Assembly (NCBI GenBank): GCA_002788475.1
Contig: PFRK01000048.1
Span: forward strand, 1-8,117
Direction of reading: 5' to 3'
Origin: Candidatus Nomurabacteria bacterium CG_4_9_14_0_2_um_filter_32_10
GTDB lineage: Bacteria; Patescibacteriota; Minisyncoccia; Phycocordibacterales; UBA9973
Length of the DNA stretch: 8,117 nucleotides
In this document: piece by piece, positions 5,391-8,117 of the stretch
Position numbering within the stretch: the first letter of the stretch is position 1
Layout of the letters: every line of letters starts with the position of its first letter
Made by a program: the position numbers and the translations under genes
Notes under the pieces: generated by a model
Seen by the model: only the letters and a program-made list of their open reading frames with translations
What the model was told of the DNA's origin: nothing
The model's database searches: none

Positions 5391-5786
5391 ATGGAAGGAG
5401 ATAAGAGAAAAATTTTAATAGTAGATGATGATACATTTCTTTTAGAAATGTATGCGTTTAAATTTAGTCAACATAATTTTGATATTTATACAGCATTAAA
5501 TGGGTTACAAGTTATTAAAAAACTTGAAGATGGATTTAAACCGGATATTATTTTAATGGATATAATTATGCCTGAGATGGATGGTTTTGAAATGTTAGAG
5601 AAAATAAATAATGAAAATTTATCTCCTGATTCTGTTAAGATTGTTTTGTCTAATAAGAGTCAGCAATCTGATATTGATAAAGGTAATAGTTTAGGAGTAT
5701 CAGGGTATATAATAAAAGCAAATTCTACTCCTTCAGAAGTTATTGATCAGGTTGTAGAAATTTTATCAAAAAAAGTTATAAAATAA
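5391..5786 (+). CDS. Single-domain CheY-like response regulator
   Basis: The 131-residue protein is a complete receiver domain with no output domain. The acidic pair is D12-D13 (ILIVDDD), the phospho-acceptor is D57 (ILMDIIMPEMDG), the switch Ser is S87 (IVLSNKSQ) and the conserved lysine is K109 (YIIKANSTP). All residues needed for phosphorylation are present. It is cytoplasmic and would be phosphorylated by a histidine kinase not encoded here. It lies between the extension and retraction motor genes, so control of pilus dynamics, as PilG/PilH do in Pseudomonas twitching, is a reasonable inference, but the kinase and partner are unknown. GGAAGGAG at 5393-5400 looks like a Shine-Dalgarno but lies inside the gene with no start codon suitably placed after it; the ATG at 5391 is needed for the first beta strand. 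pilT starts 22 bases after the stop. Confidence 0.93.
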   Translation: MEGDKRKILIVDDDTFLLEMYAFKFSQHNFDIYTALNGLQVIKKLEDGFKPDIILMDIIMPEMDGFEMLEKINNENLSPDSVKIVLSNKSQQSDIDKGNSLGVSGYIIKANSTPSEVIDQVVEILSKKVIK

Positions 5787-5808
5787 ATCAGAAATTACGA
5801 ATTGAAAT

Positions 5809-6867
5809 ATGGATCATAAAAAAGAACTTGAAGAACTTATTTTAACTATTATTCGTGAAAATGGTTCGGATTTGCATTTGGGGGTAGGGAAAGTCCCAGC
5901 TATTCGTGTGGCGGGAGAACTTATATTTTTATCAAAGCATCCAATTTTAACTAAAGAAGAGATACTTGGTATTCTAAATGAGGTTTTAGACAAAACAAAG
6001 TTAGCTAAATTTATGGAAGAAAAAGAGATAGATTTTTCTTACGATTTTCGTGGAGAAGCACGTCTCCGTGGAAATGCTTTTTTCCAGAAAGGTTTGATAA
6101 GTATTGCTTTACGATTAGTACCTAAGGTGAAATCTATTTCAGAATTGCATTTACCTCCTATTATTGCAGATATAGCTCGTAAGAAGCAAGGATTTTTTCT
6201 AGTGGTTGGTCCTGTTGGACAAGGTAAGTCAACTACATTATCAGCAATGGTGAATTTAATAAATAATGAGCAGGCACGTCATATTATAACTATCGAAGAT
6301 CCGATTGAGTATATGTATATTCCTAATAAAGCGATAATTGATCAGCGTGAAGTTGGCATTGATACTAAAGATCCTCATATTGCTCTTCAATCAGTTTTTC
6401 GTGAGGATGTGAATGTAATAATGATAGGTGAAATGCGTACGCTTGAAACTATTTCGACAGCAGTAACTGCTGCTGAAACAGGACATCTTGTTTTATCAAC
6501 ACTTCATACAAACAATGCTTCACAGACGATAGATAGGATTATTGATTCTTTCCCGGGTAATCAGCAAGACCAGATTCGTCTTCAACTCGCTTCTAGTTTA
6601 CTTGGTATTTTTTCCCAAAGGCTTGTTCCTAGAATTACTGGCGGACTTATTCCTGCCTATGAATTATTACTAAACAATAGTGCAATTTCTAATTTGATTC
6701 GTGAAAAACGTACACAAGAAATAGATGTTGTAATAGAAACAGGATCTGGATCCGGAATGATAGATTTGAATCATTCACTTCTAGAGCTTGTTCGTGCTGG
6801 AGAAATCACAATAGAAAGTGCTTATCAATATTCCCTTAATCCAAAGGGTCTTGAACGAAGTATGTAA
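5809..6867 (+). CDS. pilT: Type IV pilus retraction ATPase PilT
   Basis: The 352-residue length is typical of PilT. It has an N-terminal PAS-like domain (SDLHLGVGKVPAIRVAGEL near 20-38), then the ATPase: Walker A GPVGQGKST at 134-142, Asp box IEDPIEY at 162-168, Walker B ending IMIGEMR with E208, and His box GHLVLSTLHTNNA at 225-237. The PilT-diagnostic D-R-I-I-D-S-F-P follows, and the C-terminal AISNLIRE at 292-299 corresponds to the AIRNLIRE helix needed for retraction. These separate it from PilB. The P-loop has V and Q where most family members have T and S (GPTGSGKST), with the catalytic Lys and Ser/Thr kept. It acts as a cytoplasmic hexamer under PilC to disassemble pili, giving twitching or DNA uptake. 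No -10 box or Shine-Dalgarno is obvious before the ATG, so it is most likely read from the response-regulator promoter. pilC follows after 13 bases. Confidence 0.95.
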   Translation: MDHKKELEELILTIIRENGSDLHLGVGKVPAIRVAGELIFLSKHPILTKEEILGILNEVLDKTKLAKFMEEKEIDFSYDFRGEARLRGNAFFQKGLISIALRLVPKVKSISELHLPPIIADIARKKQGFFLVVGPVGQGKSTTLSAMVNLINNEQARHIITIEDPIEYMYIPNKAIIDQREVGIDTKDPHIALQSVFREDVNVIMIGEMRTLETISTAVTAAETGHLVLSTLHTNNASQTIDRIIDSFPGNQQDQIRLQLASSLLGIFSQRLVPRITGGLIPAYELLLNNSAISNLIREKRTQEIDVVIETGSGSGMIDLNHSLLELVRAGEITIESAYQYSLNPKGLERSM

Positions 6868-6880
6868 GTGAAAATCAATT

Positions 6881-8089
6881 ATGTTATTCAAATATAAAGC
6901 GGTAGATGACAAAGGAATAAGTAAAGAAGGAGAAATTGATGCTCAGAGTAAAGACTTAGCTATAAGTGGTCTTCAGAGGAGAGGGCTTATTGTTATTTCT
7001 GTTAGAGATGAGAAGGAAAATAAATCTTTTCTTTCTTTTTCTTTTTTAGAAAAAATTTCGATGAAGGAGATTGTCATTCTTTCTCGTCAAATTTCAACTT
7101 TATTTGAAGCGCAAGTTTCTGCTTTGAAAGCTTTTACGATGTTGGCCGTCAATACTGAAAATAAAATTTTATCAAAAAAACTTACAGAAATAGCTGATGA
7201 TCTTCAGGCGGGAGTTTCTATTTCAGGTGCTTTATCTAAGCATCCTGATATTTTTTCTAACTTTTACATTAATATGGTTAAAGTAGGAGAAGAGACTGGT
7301 AAATTAAACGAAACTTTTGATCATTTAGCAAATTATTTAAATCGTCAATATGCACTTACTTCAAAAACGAGAAATGCACTTATTTATCCGGTATTCGTTG
7401 TTCTTACATTTTTTGTAGTTATGGGACTTATGTTTGTTGTTGTTATTCCGAAACTTTCGGCTATTATTCTTGATTCTGGACAAGAACCACCGATATATAC
7501 GAAAATAGTTATTGGGCTTTCAAATTTCTTTGTACATTATGGTTTTCTTGTTATCATTTTTCTAGTTCTTTTAGGTTTTTGGTTGTTTAAACTTTCTAGG
7601 ACAGAAAAAGGTAAAATATATCTTGATAAGATGCGTCTTTCTATTCCAGCAGTAGGCAATCTTTATAAAAGGCTTTATCTTTCTAGAATAGCAGATAATA
7701 TGGATACGATGCTCACTTCTGGTATTCCTATAGTTCGAGCAATAGATATTACTTCTGAAGTTGTTGATAGTCGAGTTTATAAAGAAGTTTTGAAAGATGT
7801 AGCAGATGGAGTGAAATCAGGTTTGTCTTTTTCAATTGCATTTGAAAAACATACAGAACAAATTCCGGGCATTATGATTCAAATGATAAAAGTCGGAGAG
7901 GAGACAGGTTCTTTGGGTAAAATTTTGAAGACTTTATCAGAATTTTATAAAAAGGAAGTGGATGATGCGGTTGATACTTTAGTGGGTTTGATAGAACCAA
8001 TAATGATTGTAGTTTTAGGTTTAGGTGTAGGTGTGCTTTTGGTTTCTGTATTAATGCCTATTTACAATTTGGCAGGGGGGATACAGTAG
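6881..8089 (+). CDS. pilC: Type IV pilus inner-membrane platform protein PilC (GspF family)
   Basis: At 402 residues this is the full PilC/GspF length. An N-terminal cytoplasmic segment (F-K-Y-K-A-V-D-D-K-G at 3-12, typical of the family) precedes two repeated T2SSF domains at about 68-191 and 268-392. Each repeat contains the signature V-G-E-E-T-G (135-140 and 338-343). Membrane helices are at about 167-190, 217-237 and 372-393. PilC is the polytopic base on which PilB and PilT hexamers act to add or remove pilin. Its place straight after pilT is a common T4P order. The ATG at 6881, 13 bases after the pilT stop, gives the standard N-terminus; there is no Shine-Dalgarno. It ends with TAG at 8087-8089 and leads directly into a TAG-containing heptad repeat. 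Pilin genes often follow but lie outside the window. Confidence 0.96.
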   Translation: MLFKYKAVDDKGISKEGEIDAQSKDLAISGLQRRGLIVISVRDEKENKSFLSFSFLEKISMKEIVILSRQISTLFEAQVSALKAFTMLAVNTENKILSKKLTEIADDLQAGVSISGALSKHPDIFSNFYINMVKVGEETGKLNETFDHLANYLNRQYALTSKTRNALIYPVFVVLTFFVVMGLMFVVVIPKLSAIILDSGQEPPIYTKIVIGLSNFFVHYGFLVIIFLVLLGFWLFKLSRTEKGKIYLDKMRLSIPAVGNLYKRLYLSRIADNMDTMLTSGIPIVRAIDITSEVVDSRVYKEVLKDVADGVKSGLSFSIAFEKHTEQIPGIMIQMIKVGEETGSLGKILKTLSEFYKKEVDDAVDTLVGLIEPIMIVVLGLGVGVLLVSVLMPIYNLAGGIQ

Positions 8090-8117
8090 TTAGGTACTAG
8101 TGATTAGTTGCTAGGGG
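8090..8117 (+). repeat. Heptanucleotide repeat of the form YTAGKNN, four units to the window edge
   Basis: The 28 bases after pilC divide exactly into TTAGGTA, CTAGTGA, TTAGTTG and CTAGGGG, four units with a TAG at fixed 7-base spacing (8091, 8098, 8105, 8112). Because seven is not a multiple of three, successive TAGs fall in different frames, so every plus-strand frame is closed immediately behind pilC. The array is cut by the window end, so its full length is unknown. It resembles the degenerate short tandem repeats found in intergenic DNA of several bacterial lineages. Confidence 0.5.

Noticed and set aside
5393..5400. Shine-Dalgarno-like GGAAGGAG
   Set aside because: It lies just inside the response regulator, and no start codon sits 5-10 bases downstream that would preserve the receiver's first beta strand.
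643..8089. Alternative genetic code (TGA as Gly, as in Gracilibacteria/SR1)
   Set aside because: All long genes read through without TGA, contain normal Gly codons and end in TAA or TAG at the expected family lengths, so recoding is not needed.

Overview
The window holds a type IV pilus (T4P) locus from a strongly AT-rich bacterium that uses the standard genetic code (TGG encodes Trp, the pilus genes end in TAA or TAG, none contains an internal TGA). Short, divergent PilN/PilO-like proteins, an 'NFQTSF-PKKP' N-terminus on the PilN-like protein, the absence of Shine-Dalgarno sites and the gene order all suggest a member of the Candidate Phyla Radiation (Patescibacteria, probably Parcubacteria/Nomurabacteria-like). 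This assignment rests on remembered family resemblance, not on a search.

Layout. Positions 1-610 (minus strand) carry the 5' 203 codons of a ComF-family competence/phosphoribosyltransferase gene that runs off the left edge. A 32-bp divergent promoter region (611-642) separates it from eight plus-strand genes that fill the rest: pilM (643-1770), a pilN-like gene (1798-2436), a pilO-like gene (2439-3038), an unnamed PilP-position protein with a (Thr-Thr-Pro)12 tail (3040-3507), pilB (3592-5343), a CheY-like response regulator (5391-5786), pilT (5809-6867) and pilC (6881-8089). The last 28 bases hold a short heptanucleotide repeat.

How it works together. PilM, the PilN-like, PilO-like and tailed proteins would form the inner-membrane alignment platform. 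PilC is the membrane base on which the motors act, PilB drives assembly and PilT drives retraction. The phospho-receiver encoded between the two motor genes is the obvious candidate to control them. Pilin, prepilin peptidase and secretin genes are not in the window. The divergent comF suggests the pilus may serve DNA uptake.

Expression. Good TATAAT boxes end 6-10 bases before the start codons of comF, pilM, a 10-codon leader ORF ahead of pilB, and the response regulator. This fits leaderless transcription and suggests three plus-strand units: pilM-N-O-tailed protein, pilB, and regulator-pilT-pilC. The most unusual spot is the 84-base gap before pilB. An 18-bp imperfect stem there can bury the pilB start codon in read-through RNA, a competing local hairpin shares one arm of it, and an internal extended -10 promoter would produce RNA lacking that arm.
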